Shown here piece by piece: positions 44,961 through 55,800 of a DNA stretch of 64,000 nt (position 1 is the stretch's first letter; every line of letters starts with the position of its first letter). A program made the translations under genes and the position numbers. Source of the stretch: Molanna angustata (taxonomy: Eukaryota > Arthropoda > Insecta > Trichoptera > Molannidae). The notes beneath the pieces were generated by a model. That model made no database searches and had not been told where the DNA came from. It saw only the letters and a program-made list of their open reading frames with translations. Location of the stretch: contig OY754970.1 of NCBI GenBank assembly GCA_963576475.1, forward strand, positions 38,325,447-38,389,446. The letters run 5' to 3'.

Positions 44961-45142
44961 ATTATATTCCTAACTTTATAACATATAAAAAAGTATGTAC
45001 ATAATTAGAATTTTTTTTTAATTAAATTAAAAAGATTTGAGTATAAAACATGCTTCAGAAAATGCCTGCTGTGTTTAGCGAAAACAAAATTTATATCGAT
45101 GGTGTATTGAAACAATGTTTTATTTTATTTTAATAAATACAC

Positions 45143-45405
45143 ATACTGTGGGGTACATGATGTGGGGTAACAAGCGACAGGTGTGTGTTTGTGTATTGAC
45201 TTAGCAAAGGAAGTACAACAAATGTGTGTATCCTCACACACTAGTCTCGTATCACCAAAAACAGCTCTACATTCAGAATGGGTGGTGAATCATGTAAGAT
45301 GTTATTTCCCGGTTGTATTTTCGATTACCACGAGACACACGATAATAGGTAATAGAAAATAGTGGAAGCACTATTCTATGCCGGTGATTCACAGTGAAAT
45401 TATTT
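45143..45405 (-). mobile_element. DR-D dispersed repeat
   Basis: CTGTGGGGTACATGATGTGG, GCGACAGGTGTGTGTTTGTG, CACTAGTCTCGTATCACC, GGTGGTGAATCATGTAAGAT and GCACTATTCTATGCCGGTGA follow the family order. Confidence 0.7.
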
Positions 45406-46605
45406 TGATAAATACATTTAATAATTACTCTTGCTAGGAATCGAATTGGGGACACTAGCAAATAAGTCTGACTCATAACTCTATCATGTTAGCCGTTAAG
45501 ACTATTCATAATTCATTATACTCCTAAGCTATCGTGATTGCTTTCTATCTACCTAATACCACAAGTCACTTGGAGTATGCAGCAAACATAAAGCAATAAG
45601 GATAATAGCATCAACGTGGAAGCAATTAATTAACATGACAAGTAAAACTTCCCATAAAATGTTTTAACAATGCGCGGTGCAAAGCTTCACGGCCTAAGCC
45701 TGAAAACTTTGTAATCGGAGGTGAGGAGAAGCACGGGGCTCCTTAATTAAGTCACGTTGTTGTCTTGCCATTGTGATATGGTGACTTGACACAAAACACC
45801 GCTGATCTGATAATACAGTCGCAACAAGTCGAGTAACCTTTCAGATAACCGTAACAAGCCAAGTAACCTTTTGTGATTGTCGTAACGAGAGGAATAGCCC
45901 TTATGAGAATAATCATTGTTATCGACCCTGCGATAGCGAAATCGTTTTCATGGTTCAGTTAGATATCTGATCTATCATTCTACGTCGGGAGACGTTTTAT
46001 AGTCTGAATCTATGAGAATATTATGACCATTAGAAATTGGCACCTTGTTGAGAAATTGCGCCTAAGGTACAAGGTTCTATTTCGGATTTTCAACCTGAAT
46101 TTACGAAAAGCTTGTTGGCATAATATTACAAATACTGAAAAGATTTCATTGGTTGCATCTTTAAAAAGGGTTTGACATAATTCTTGATTGTTTCCTAAAA
46201 AGCAGTGTAAAATAAAAATCAAAAGAAAAAAATCGTTTGAACAATGATCTTGTACAATGTCTATTTAAAAAAAATTTCCTACAAAAATACCACAACGTGT
46301 CCCCTTTGAAGATTAGTGAACTGATTGGCACATATTTCTGTTTTAAAAATCTTCGTCTCACTCACATACACATACCGTCTTAAACAATCATCTTTAATTT
46401 CAGCTAATACCGATAAGAATATTTTCATTATAAAGTAACTACTAAATTTATTTATAAAAAAAAAAAACACCGTTTTAATACACAATGAATAGTCTAAGCG
46501 GTTTCGCTAGATACACCTAGCATCTTTAGAGGCACAATTTATACACAATTTAAGCTCATCAAATTGTACTCATGAGGATTCAAATGGTGTTTTATTTTTA
46601 TAAAT
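45406..46605. other. Unassigned, with a small degenerate triplication
   Basis: Near 45823-45900 three units of about 31 bp share CGTAACAAG, AGTAACCTTT. The frames at 46010-46485 are not recognised. Confidence 0.35.
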
Positions 46606-46620
46606 TAATTTAATATTTAC

Positions 46621-47109
46621 CATACCATCACGCCATTTCCCTATTTGGGGTAGGCAGAGAGAACCGAACGCCAGACTCCCCTCTCTTGACATACATTCCT
46701 CGCTTCATTCACGACCATACATCGTCTCATACACGCTCTTCTATTATTCTTACTTCTAACATCTCCATCTTTCAAAATCCCATTTATGTGATCGTGCCAA
46801 CTCTTTCTTGGCCGACCTCTACTTTTCATTCCTCTTTTATCAGCTTTGTATACTTTTTTTGTCAGACGGTCATCACTCATTCTTTCTATGTGGCCGAACC
46901 ACCTTAGGGCATTTATTTTTATCTTACTTACGATATTTCTTTCAATCATACATTCTCGTCTAATATCCTCATTTCTTATTCTATCATACATCGTTTTACC
47001 ACACATTCGTCTTAGTGACCTCATTTCAACCGCGTTAATTCCACTTTCATGCGTCTTCTGCCATGTCCATGTCTCACTAGCATACATTAGAGTCGGTGCG
47101 ACGATACCA
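46621..47109 (-). mobile_element. 5'-truncated RTE-type LINE with 15-bp target-site duplication
   Basis: TAATTTAATATTTAC is repeated exactly at 46606-46620 and 47110-47124. The insert reads on the minus strand from GIVAPTLMYASETW to the 3' end CTACCCCAAATAGGGAAATG, GCGTGATGGTATG. It is the best preserved of at least eight RTE 3' ends in the window and the reference used here for the others. Confidence 0.9.
46641..47087 (-). CDS. C-terminal part of RTE endonuclease-reverse transcriptase, open frame
   Basis: 148 residues, 5'-partial because of LINE truncation; the Met is simply the first in the fragment. Landmarks: ASETWTWQK (3-10), NAVEMRSLRRMCG (18-30), DRIRNEDIRREC (35-46), LRWFGHIERMSDDRLTKK (61-78), SRGRPRKSWHDHINGILKDG (89-108), RRACMRRCMVVNEARNVC (116-133) and SAYPK at the end. 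This is the region after the RT domain in lepidopteran RTE elements. No catalytic residues remain, so it has no expected function. Confidence 0.8.
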   Translation of the reverse strand: MYASETWTWQKTHESGINAVEMRSLRRMCGKTMYDRIRNEDIRRECMIERNIVSKIKINALRWFGHIERMSDDRLTKKVYKADKRGMKSRGRPRKSWHDHINGILKDGDVRSKNNRRACMRRCMVVNEARNVCQERGVWRSVLSAYPK

Positions 47110-47233
47110 TAATTTAATATTTACTTTATGATTATGAACTTTCACTGTGTTAACGAAAAACATTGAAATTATTATATTTTCATTAGCTTGTAATTTTTTT
47201 TTTCGAATTTGTTAACTTGTTAAAAATATGTTT

Positions 47234-47413
47234 TTGTATGTGTATGTGTGTGTATGTGTATATATGTATGTGTGTGTATGTATGTGTGTTATATATATGT
47301 GTGTGTATGTATGTGTGTGTATGTATGTGTATGTATGTATGTGTGTGTGTATATATGTATATGTGTATATATGTATATGTGTGTGTATATGCATGTATAT
47401 ATGTATGTGTGTA
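47234..47413. repeat. TG/TATG-type microsatellite
   Basis: Mixed TGTG, TATG and TATA units over about 180 bp. The CVYVCMC-type frames on both strands are artefacts. Confidence 0.93.
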
Positions 47414-47469
47414 TTTTTTTCTCTCTTTATATCAAATATGTATATGTTTTTTTTTTCTTTTTTTTTGTT

Positions 47470-47662
47470 GTTTTTGTGATTTTTGTGGTGTCATCTTCTG
47501 TACTCCTCCCCGAAGCACAAGGTTTTCTTATTTTCGGGGAGAATTCCTAATTGATGTAATTTTTTTTTTTTTCCTATTTTTTGTTTATACTGTTATTATT
47601 GTATTTGTTGTTTGTGTTTTTTATTTTTAATAAATATTATTATTATTATTATTATTATTATG
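47470..47662 (+). mobile_element. Probable LINE 3' UTR with hairpin and (ATT)n tail
   Basis: CTCCCCGAAGCACAAGG and TATTTTCGGGGAG form a short hairpin, followed by T-rich text and a (TTA/ATT)n run at 47630-47661. No coding landmark is present; the LINE assignment comes from this layout only. Confidence 0.45.
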
Positions 47663-47870
47663 TTGTTTATCCTTTTCATTCTTTTCGTGTGGCCAAACCA
47701 CTGCAGATTTCTTGTTTTTATTTTGATTGAAATACCTTTGTCCTCAGTCTATAGAGTGTAATTTTTTGTCCTGTCATACCTAGTAGGTCTATTCTAAAAT
47801 CTTCGAGCAATCTCATTTCCTTGATATTTATTTTACGTTCATGCTTTTGACATATTCACCCCTAAAGGCA
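47663..47870 (-). mobile_element. RTE-like LINE coding remnant
   Basis: Minus strand: KHERKINIKEMRLLEDFRID, LLGMTGQKITLYRLRT and IKIKTRNLQWFGHTKRMKR, corresponding to the EMR-LR and RWFGHxxRM blocks of RTE proteins. It ends at the (ATT)n run. Confidence 0.6.
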
Positions 47871-50110
47871 AATGCCAAAGTCAGCACAACTGCATAGTTT
47901 ACCTATTGCAAGTGTAGCTACCTTTAGTATATTGTATTACAATAATATATCACTGGCATTATTACTTTCATCTCTTCATTTCCTATCACAAATCTATCAA
48001 TATTTTTCTTATCTTCCATTTACATATTTAGTAACGGTTAAAAAACTATTCACACAGAAAAATTAAACAAACATATTTAAAAATATCACAATTTGTTCTA
48101 AAAATAAATTTGACACCAAATACCAAATACTCTGATTAGGTCTAATTGAAAAATAAAATGTTCAAAATGAAAACAAATCAGATACCTGTCATTCTTTCCG
48201 AATGAGACTCGCAGTTTCTTTTACGGTTTTTTTTATTTAGAACATAAAATTACAAAGAAAATATACTATAGACAACCGATTCACTAGTCAGAGTTCGATG
48301 TAATTAATTCAAAAATACAAAATATAAAACATAAATATTTCAAAAATAACAAATAACAACCATCAACAACAAAAAAAAAATATAATGATTTGCAGAAGAA
48401 AGACACGAGTTAAATTATTATTGTTAAAATATTTTGTTTGAAGTCTACTTACTTCAAGTAGCCATTTTGTTCCTAACATTTTGATTTTTTTAACACTTTG
48501 AGAGCTAACGACAGTTTGTCGATAATTGGTCAAAAATCTTAGTTTATTATTGAGTTTTAATTTGTATCGAAGAATTTCTTTATAACTTAAAATATTAAAC
48601 GCTTTGTTTACGATTCTACAATTTTAATTTACTTCGTCGAAAGCTATTTCGTCCCACATGGACATAATCAAGACTTTAGTGTTAAAAACTAATATTAAAT
48701 CTTTAAAGAGGCCTCATTTTATTTATTTTATATTTTTTTTTATTTTATTCGGAAACAAAACAGCTTTTTTTACAAAATATATAAAATACAGTAACAGATT
48801 TAACAAAAAGTAATGCTTCAAAGTATTAAAGTTTGTAAAGGAGGCGTCTAGTCTTACCGCTTTCTCGTCGCTTAGGTGCTGAATACATAAAACAATTTTT
48901 TTTTTAAAAATCGTGTGTTTATATTGTTTATATATTATGTTCTAAGACTATAATATCTGTTTTGCTTGTTTTGATACTATATTATTGTTTTTTTTCATGT
49001 TCTTTGATGTCTTCTATTGTGGTAGTGTGTTTTCCTTTTTTTACTTTGTGTTTTATTGTTATTGATAGATACGTGTCTTTTTTGTGTGTTCATTTAGTCA
49101 TCCAATGTTGACTTGTTTATTTTTATTATTTGTTTTTATTTTTGTTTATACTAGATGTAAGAAATTGTATTTTTTTTACATCTAAATAAAATATATACAA
49201 TACAATACAATTGTAATGCTTCGCTAAATTATATAAACATTTTATATATAATTCCATGAAGAGAACATTGATCAAGTGAATGATATTTAGGATATAGTAA
49301 GGAAACTGGGAAATGAACTGTAAGTATGAAATAGGATAATTTCACTAACCGATGCTTGTAGTCGCATTAAGAATATGCTTTGGTTCTTGTAGAGACAGAT
49401 TAAATAGATCGGGTTGAGTTTTTTTTAACTAAGTATACAATGGTTGGATGCTAAGAGCAATGCAAGAAGTGCGTTTTATCTTGTTTCATGTGTCTATATT
49501 AGATTATCAAGTCATATTCAAAAGTACCTACTTATGATGAGCCGTTGTTAAGTACGAGTCACCTGTGAATTATTGCGCGCCGATTTGAGCTCATTCCAGA
49601 TTCATACGAGATTAGCGACATCACACAATGGAAATGTGAACCCTCTTCCAAGGAATGATTGTTGAAACAGGAAGTGGAAAACGGTGTGTGGCTTCTGAGG
49701 TTGGGTGGGGAGGGGTGTGGAAGAAACGGAAAGTGCAAGAGGAGGGGATGGTAGAGGAAAAGGGAGGTGGGTGTGTGTGTGGGGAAACTTCTGACACAAT
49801 GGCTAATAACTAGTGAATAATGGAAGCAAACCCGTGTACGTTTCAGATACAATGCCAGTTTTTAAAGTACTTTAATGGCTTTTGACAAAAGCGACGGAAT
49901 ATATATGAATTATGTGGGGTCACAAAAAATAATATGACCGTGAAGCAAACAGAATTATAAAACGTATTTATGCATGCATATATATTATAATAACGTGATT
50001 CTCCTTATGAGGTAGACAAATATAATTATTACTGTATTATTGACTCAAAAATTACTTTCTACTGTATTACTGACTAGAAAAAACTTTTATTTTTTAGCAT
50101 ATAAAAGAAT
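47871..50110. other. AT-rich stretch with possible LINE UTRs and a local duplication
   Basis: 48720-49210 is T-rich, with TAGATGTAA and TTACATCTA (49152-49185) forming a hairpin before an AATACAATAC end, as LINE 3' UTRs often do. TTATGAGGTAGACAAATATA, ATxATT occurs at 50007 and again at 50300, flanking the next SINE. 49660-49790 is purine-rich. No gene is recognised. Confidence 0.35.
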
Positions 50111-50267
50111 GAATATGTTCTTGTAACAACTACAAAATATACATCCTCATAAATTTTCCAAATAAAGCATAAATGCGTGTGCTATATGTGGACGATATCG
50201 TGGCAGGATTCAAACTCGCGACGACTAGATTACAAACACAGCGCGCTAACCGCCATGCCACCATCCA
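50111..50267 (-). mobile_element. SINE-C
   Basis: Minus strand: GGATGGTGGCATGGCGGTTA, GCGCGCTGTGTTTGTAATCT, GCGAGTTTGAATCCTGCCAC (B box), ATTTATGCTTTATTTGGAAA. Confidence 0.85.
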
Positions 50268-50366
50268 TCTGTAATTATTAACTCAAAAATATGTATTTCA
50301 TTATGAGGTAGACAAATATAATGATTGTATTATTGACTCAAAAATAATTCGTCATCAGTGACATCA

Positions 50367-50586
50367 AGCCGACCGCCATGGCTCAGTTGGTAAGCCGTTC
50401 GGTTTCTGTGCGGGCGACCTGGGTTCGATTCCCAGCAGAGGAGAAATTTATTTAAATTTATTTCTCACGCAAATGTTGCTTCTCTGGGCTGGAAACACTG
50501 GTTAGTTGGAGGAAATTGCCATACGGCAATAAACTCGCCGCTTGCGCAGGGTGTAAGGAAGTGTTCATTATTATTATTATTATTAT
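50367..50586 (+). mobile_element. SINE-A, full length
   Basis: The head has GACCGCCATGGCTCAGTTGG, GGTTTCTGTGCGGGCGACCT and GGGTTCGATTCCCAGCAGAG. The body has TTTCTCACGCAAATGTTGCT, TGGGCTGGAAACACTGGTTA and ATTGCCATACGGCAATAAAC, ending GTGTAAGGAAGTGTTC and an (ATT)n tail. ATCAAG borders both ends (50363-50368, 50585-50590). The 77-bp minisatellite starts directly after it. Confidence 0.9.
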
Positions 50587-50599
50587 CAAGATGAGAATC

Positions 50600-51983
50600 T
50601 TCTTCATTGCTAAGGGTCTTTCCTCGTCATCATGATGTTGTTTATTGTAGTCCTCCATTTCTTCCGACACACCGCTATCCTCATAGCTAAGGGTCTTTCC
50701 TCGTAATCATGATGTTGTTTATTGTAGTCCTCCATTTCTTCCGACACACCGCTATCCTCATAGCTAAGGGTCTTTCCTCGTAATCATGATGTTGTTTATT
50801 GTAGTCCTCCATTTCTTCCGACACACCGCTATCCTCATAGCTAAGGGTCTTTCCTCGTAATCATGATGTTGTTTATTGTAGTCCTCCATTTCTTCCGACA
50901 CACCGCTATCCTCATAGCTAAGGGTCTTTCCTCGTAATCATGATGTTGTTTATTGTAGTCCTCCATTTCTTCCGACACACCGCTATCCTCATAGCAAAGG
51001 GTCTTTCCTCGTAATCATGATGTTGTTTATTGTAGTCCTCCATTTCTTCCGACACACCGCTATCCTCATAGCTAAGGGTCTTTCCTCGTAATCATGATGT
51101 TGTTTATTGTAGTCTTCCATTTTTCCGACACACCGCTATCCTTATTGACAAGGGTCTTTCTTCGTCATCATGATGTTGTTTATTGTAGTCCTCCATTTCT
51201 TCCGACACACCGCTATCCTCATAGCTAAGGGTCTTTCCTCGTAATCATGATGTTGTTTATTGTAGTCCTCCATTTCTTCCGACACACCGCTATCCTCATA
51301 GCTAAGGGTCTTTCCTCGTAATCATGATGTTGTTTATTGTAGTCCTCCATTTTTTCCGACACACCGCTATCCTTATTGCCAAGGGTCTTTCTTCGTCATC
51401 ATGATGTTGTTTATTGTAGTCCTCCATTTTTCCGACACACCGCTATCCTTATTGACAAGGGTCTTTCTTCGTCATCATGATGTTGTTTATTGTAGTCCTC
51501 CATTTCTTCCGACACACCGCTATCCTCATAGCTAAGGGTCTTTCCTCGTAATCATGATGTTGTTTATTGTAGTCCTCCATTTCTTCCGACACACCGCTAT
51601 CCTCATAGCAAAGGGTCTTTCCTCGTAATCATGATGTTGTTTATTGTAGTCCTCCATTTTTTCCGACACACCGCTATCCTTATTGCCAAGGGTCTTTCTT
51701 CGTCATCATGATGTTGTTTATTGTAGTCCTCCATTTCTTCCGACACACCGCTATCCTCATAGCTAAGGGTCTTTCCTCGTAATCATGATGTTGTTTATTG
51801 TAGTCCTCCATTTCTTCCGACACACCGCTATCCTCATAGCTAAGGGTCTTTCCTCGTAATCATGATGTTGTTTATTGTAGTCCTCCATTTTTTCCGACAC
51901 ACCGCTATCCTTATTGCCAAGGGTCTTTCTTCGTCATCATGATGTTGTTTATTGTAGTCCTCCATTTCTTCCGACACACCGCT
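50600..51983 (-). repeat. 77-bp minisatellite, 18 units, derived from a LINE 3' coding end
   Basis: The AAGGGTC anchor recurs at 50612, 50689 and onward to 51919, with a spacing of 77 bp and two 76-bp steps. On the minus strand a unit reads AVCRKKWRTTINNIMTTRKD, P-stop, paralleling AECRERWKSAVHQV...HHDPQ-stop of the LINE at 37.3 kb, plus about 11 bases of UTR. Two unit types occur: A (CTCATAGCTAAGG, CCTCGTAATC) and B (CTTATTGCCAAGG, CTTCGTCATC). Units 9-11, 13-15 and 16-18 are A-A-B, giving a 231-bp higher-order repeat. Confidence 0.9.
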
Positions 51984-52075
51984 CTAACCACCTCATTGCT
52001 CTAACCACCGATGTACCAATAGTAGCCCTAATCTGGTCCATCCATCTTACGGGGGTCCACCTTGTGGAGGGAAAA
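51984..52075 (-). mobile_element. LINE C-terminal fragment continuous with the 77-bp array
   Basis: Minus strand: RWTPVRWMDQIRATIGTSVV, RAMR, the block that precedes AxDRxRW in LINE C-termini. Its last codons run straight into the first (minus-strand) minisatellite unit after one frame change. This shows the array grew from this element. Confidence 0.8.
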
Positions 52076-52248
52076 TAACTACTAAATCTAAATATTTATT
52101 CATATTGAAAAATCTCAATTTAAATTAAAATAATAAATTTATATTAATTAAAATTTCGAGAGACGAAAGCCATAAATTAAAAAAAATGATCATTATTTTC
52201 TGTGACGGTTATATGTTTACTATAAAAAATGGCAAAAACATGTACTTA

Positions 52249-52291
52249 CCCAGTTGCCACATATAAATGTTGTTTATATGTGGCAACTGGG
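52249..52291. repeat. Perfect hairpin, 19-bp arms, 5-nt loop
   Basis: CCCAGTTGCCACATATAAA (52249-52267), loop TGTTG, TTTATATGTGGCAACTGGG (52273-52291). No mismatch. Confidence 0.85.
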
Positions 52292-54477
52292 AAAATTCAG
52301 ACTGAATTCAAAGTGACCCGGAATCGAATACGAAATTTACGGCTCAGGAATTACCGAGAGAAAAGTGAAAAAAAATATTGCTTTCAAAACCACAACAGAA
52401 AAACCAGTATTTGAAATAAATACAGAATCGATGTTCTGGTTTTTAATAGTCTGTAAAACAATCAACTTATTGATTGAATGCATTACAAACATATCGTTTG
52501 ATACGGTCAATATGTAATCAACGACAAACAAATTAAGTTGAATGATTAATGTGATTTGGCCTTGTGGGTGGTATGGAGAGGTGACAGGTGGGTGTTAGAA
52601 CCTACCTACCTACCCCGGCATAAGTACATATCCGTACTGTGTGTGTGAGGGTCGTTAAATCTAATATTACTTCCCCAAATTACCGAAGGCAGGCTGTTGC
52701 GTGATTGCATTTCTGTATTACAGAAATGCGTATGTTATAGATTGTTTTCGAATTGAATCAAATTTATAGCATAATAAAATAGAGGGACCAGTTATAAGTA
52801 CAAAATGTAAATAAGAAGTACAGCAGTATCAATAATTTATCGCTTCATCGATACGAAACTGACGTAACAATATTTATGAAAGAATGATTATGATACTGTG
52901 TACTCTGGTCCACTCCCAGATGTTATTCAGCCAAGGCATCTCAAGTACTTTCATGATGAGGTGCAGTAGACAAAATTTATTGTTACGGAAAATGACGTGT
53001 CCTAAATATGCCATCTTTGAACGATAGTCAAAGATGGCATATTTAGGACACATTTAATATTGTTAATCTTTCCTTTTGATCCTCTCCTAGATCCTTTTGA
53101 TTCAGATACACCATCATTCACATGTTTTTATTAACCTTGTATTATTAGTGTTACATATTCTGGTCCTTATGTGGGTAAATAAATAAATAAATAAATCGTC
53201 TTATTTAATATATATTTTTTTCTCCAGGTATAATTGTTAAGCGCCCTTGAGGTGAAAACACAAAAATGGCGCTATATAAATTATCAATTTATTATATTAT
53301 ATTATTATAAATAAAAAAATAAACAAATAAATAAAAAAAATAAAGAAAATAAATAAATAAATAAACAAAAAAAAAAAAATAAATAAATATAAATAAATAA
53401 ATAAATAGATAAAAAATTAAAAAATACATAAATAAATAAATAAATAATAAATAAATAAAAAAAAAAGTAAATTAGTTTTTAGTTTAAACCCACCTGAAGA
53501 AGAGAACGGTAGTTCTTGAAACTAGTTGTGGAATAAAAATAAATAAGTGGAAATAAACAAAGTTATATTGTTATTTTAATAATATATTAAAATGAATTTC
53601 CACAATGTAAACGCCTCTACCTTAGAAATAAATGGTCTCTCAAAATTACTTCCTTTCTCGCATAGCTTCTAGCTTAAATTAGGAAAGGAATAATGAATTA
53701 TTTTGATAACATGTAATATTGTATGTAATTCTAAAATTTATATGTATACCTATTTAAATAAAAAAAAACCTAATGAAAATTATGTAACTATTTGATTGGA
53801 CAACTTAATTTGGTCTTTTCATGAGATATGGCACTCTTTTCTAAACGGTGCGTCATATTAATAATACGTTAACGAAAAAATTTTATATTCGAATAAACAA
53901 AGTGTTTCACATACCGGGACAGTAAAAATGAAATATTAACATAATTTATGTATACAAATATTTACGTCCATTAACAATGAATTATATTATGGAATATTTT
54001 TGAAAGCTTATAGTTAACAAGTAGTTTGAGCTTTTTGTTGAAGGGTTGAGTTAAGCCTGTATATTGGAAAGTTGGGTGAGTAAATTTAATTTATATTCTT
54101 TTATCGCAATCAAAATATTGTTTTATTTGTGTATATAATCAGAGGAATCAATGTTTGAAAACTTTAAATAAGTTTTTATAATCTCTACCGACAATGTTCG
54201 AAAAAACGAAAGTTTATGTCCTTAACTAAAAATTTAGATAAGTTATTATTATCTATTAAGTTTAGTACCGAAAATGTTCGATAAGATTAAGTTTATGTCC
54301 TTAACTAAAGAGAGATATACTAAAAATGTCTTATACCCATATATATATATAGGACCCAAAAATGTCTCTTTTTTGTTAATTCAAATAAAATACCTTCGAT
54401 TATTCGATCTAAAATAAATTTTGACGAATAATTATAAAAAATCTTTAATCTTTAAAAAAAAGAACTAATTCTTAATG
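52292..54477. other. AT-rich stretch with A-rich tetranucleotide runs
   Basis: 53300-53467 is an A-rich AAAT/AAAC-type simple region. 53090-53195 ends in ATAA repeats like a LINE tail. The perfect hairpin at 52998-53050 is listed separately. A pair of similar phrases (TTATGTCCTTAACTAAA) occurs at 54214 and 54293. Confidence 0.4.
52998..53050. repeat. Perfect hairpin, 23-bp arms, 7-nt loop
   Basis: Arms TGTCCTAAATATGCCATCTT-TGA (52998-53020) and its exact complement (53028-53050) around ACGATAG. Confidence 0.9.
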
Positions 54478-54545
54478 AATGTGTGTCAAGTTTGTCTCGC
54501 TGCCTACCCAATGAGGGCCACAGCGTGATGGTATGTATGTATGCA
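54478..54545 (+). mobile_element. RTE 3' end, extremely truncated
   Basis: TTTGTCTCGCTGCCTACCCA, ATGAGGGCCACAGCGTGATG, GTATGTATGTATG equals the RTE terminus at 8910-8945. Confidence 0.7.
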
Positions 54546-55094
54546 GTGATATTAACTTTCTTATACTCCGTCCAAACAATAATACGTGTTATACATATTG
54601 CAGACACCTTGGCAAATTGAAAAATTTTATGTCTTTTTCTCATAAGTCTTCGATGAAACTTATATGTGTGATCACTACTAAAACACTCCCTTATTTTTAA
54701 AAAAATGAATATATATAAAATATAATAATATTGTAAAGAATTACAATTGCTGAATTTAAAATTGAAGAGATTGATGATTTTCTCATGGGTAATCATCAAT
54801 CATGATAAGATCTTGTCCAAATTGAAATGGGACCGATTGAAAGATTCTCCCTTTCTAATAAGAATAATAATCATCGAAATCCGAGTACGTAGTAAAAAGT
54901 TATCGCTGAACATACCTACATAAAAAATATACGTCAAATTGATAACCTCCCCCTTTCTTTCCATTATTAATAATATATCGTGTAATTCACCAGGCCTGCA
55001 CCAGACGAAACGATCGTTCAGGTTGAAAATAATGAATACTAAGGAATAACAACAGTATTTATTTTAACAATCATAATTTAGTAGTGTTATTAAT
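54546..55094. other. AT-rich stretch, nothing recognised
   Basis: The 115-codon minus-strand frame overlapping 54452-54799 includes the RTE tip and has no recognisable domain. Confidence 0.4.
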
Positions 55095-55800
55095 ATTATA
55101 CATACATAACACCACGACATGTCGCTTACGGGGCAAGCAGAAAGATCAAAGCGCTATACTCTTCAATTTTTGCACACATTCCTGGCTCCCTTTACGTCCA
55201 TGCATCGTCTCATACATCGTCGTAAGTGCACTTCATATGTTTCCTTAATAATATTAATAATAATTAAAATTTATAAGGGCCGGTTAGTGCTACAAGGGCA
55301 CTGTAGCTTATTTGCTGGCTGTACGAAACGTGGCAATTTTAAGAAGTTTGTCGAAGGTGTCAATTCTCTGAGCTCCACGTAGGTCAAGGGGCAATGAATT
55401 CCACTTTAAAAGCCCGTTTACACTGCCTCCATATTGACTGTCTAATTCATTTGAAGAGTTGGTACTCTGTGATCCAGATGATCTCAATGTAAGCTTTCTT
55501 CCTGATGGAAAATTCTTTTGGCACAGTTCTTGAATGTAGTGTGGAGCCAAGTCATTCAGAGCCTAAAACCATCTTTCAAAATACCATTCACATGATCATG
55601 CCACCCCATTATCGGGCTGCCCCTGCTGTTCAATCCATCTCTTACACCCATATATTTTTTTTTACTCAGTCGTTCATCGTTTATTATTTCAATATGCTCA
55701 AACCATCTCAGGGCATTCACTTTCATTTTACTTATAATACCAACCCTTACTTTGCATTCTTAGCTTCTGTCATTTTGCTAACTATATTTTTAACTTTGTT
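55095..55800 (-). mobile_element. RTE-type LINE split by an L2-like insertion
   Basis: Reading the minus strand, 55800-55561 contains VGIISKMKVNALRWFEHIEI-like text and W.DHVNGILKDG; 55245-55095 continues with ACMRRCMDVKGARNVC-like text and the RTE 3' end. The middle (55246-55560) is another LINE. Both RTE parts are decayed. Confidence 0.7.
55246..55560 (-). mobile_element. L2/CR1-like LINE C-terminal fragment nested in RTE
   Basis: The 80-codon minus-strand frame 55308-55550 reads MAPHYIQELCQKNFPSGRKL, TLRSSGSQ, YGGSVNGLLKWNSLPLDLRG and AQRIDTFDKLLK. LAPxYxxELxxxxxPxRxLRS...WNSLP..LR...S.DTFKxxLK is the typical C-terminus of L2/CR1 reverse transcriptases. It ends in an ATT-rich tail near 55246. 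Confidence 0.75.

Noticed and set aside
47212..47630. CVYVCM- and HTYTYI-type frames on both strands, one of 137 codons
   Set aside because: Translation of a TG/TA microsatellite and T-rich flank.
50371..50442. tRNA gene (good A and B boxes)
   Set aside because: The same head is followed by an identical non-tRNA body and ATT tail in other copies, so it is a SINE head. The same reasoning applies to 4209, 12291, 39938, 42409 and 44721.
50600..51983. 77-bp regular array as CRISPR or protein repeat gene
   Set aside because: No spacers; 77 is not a multiple of three and stop codons occur in each unit.
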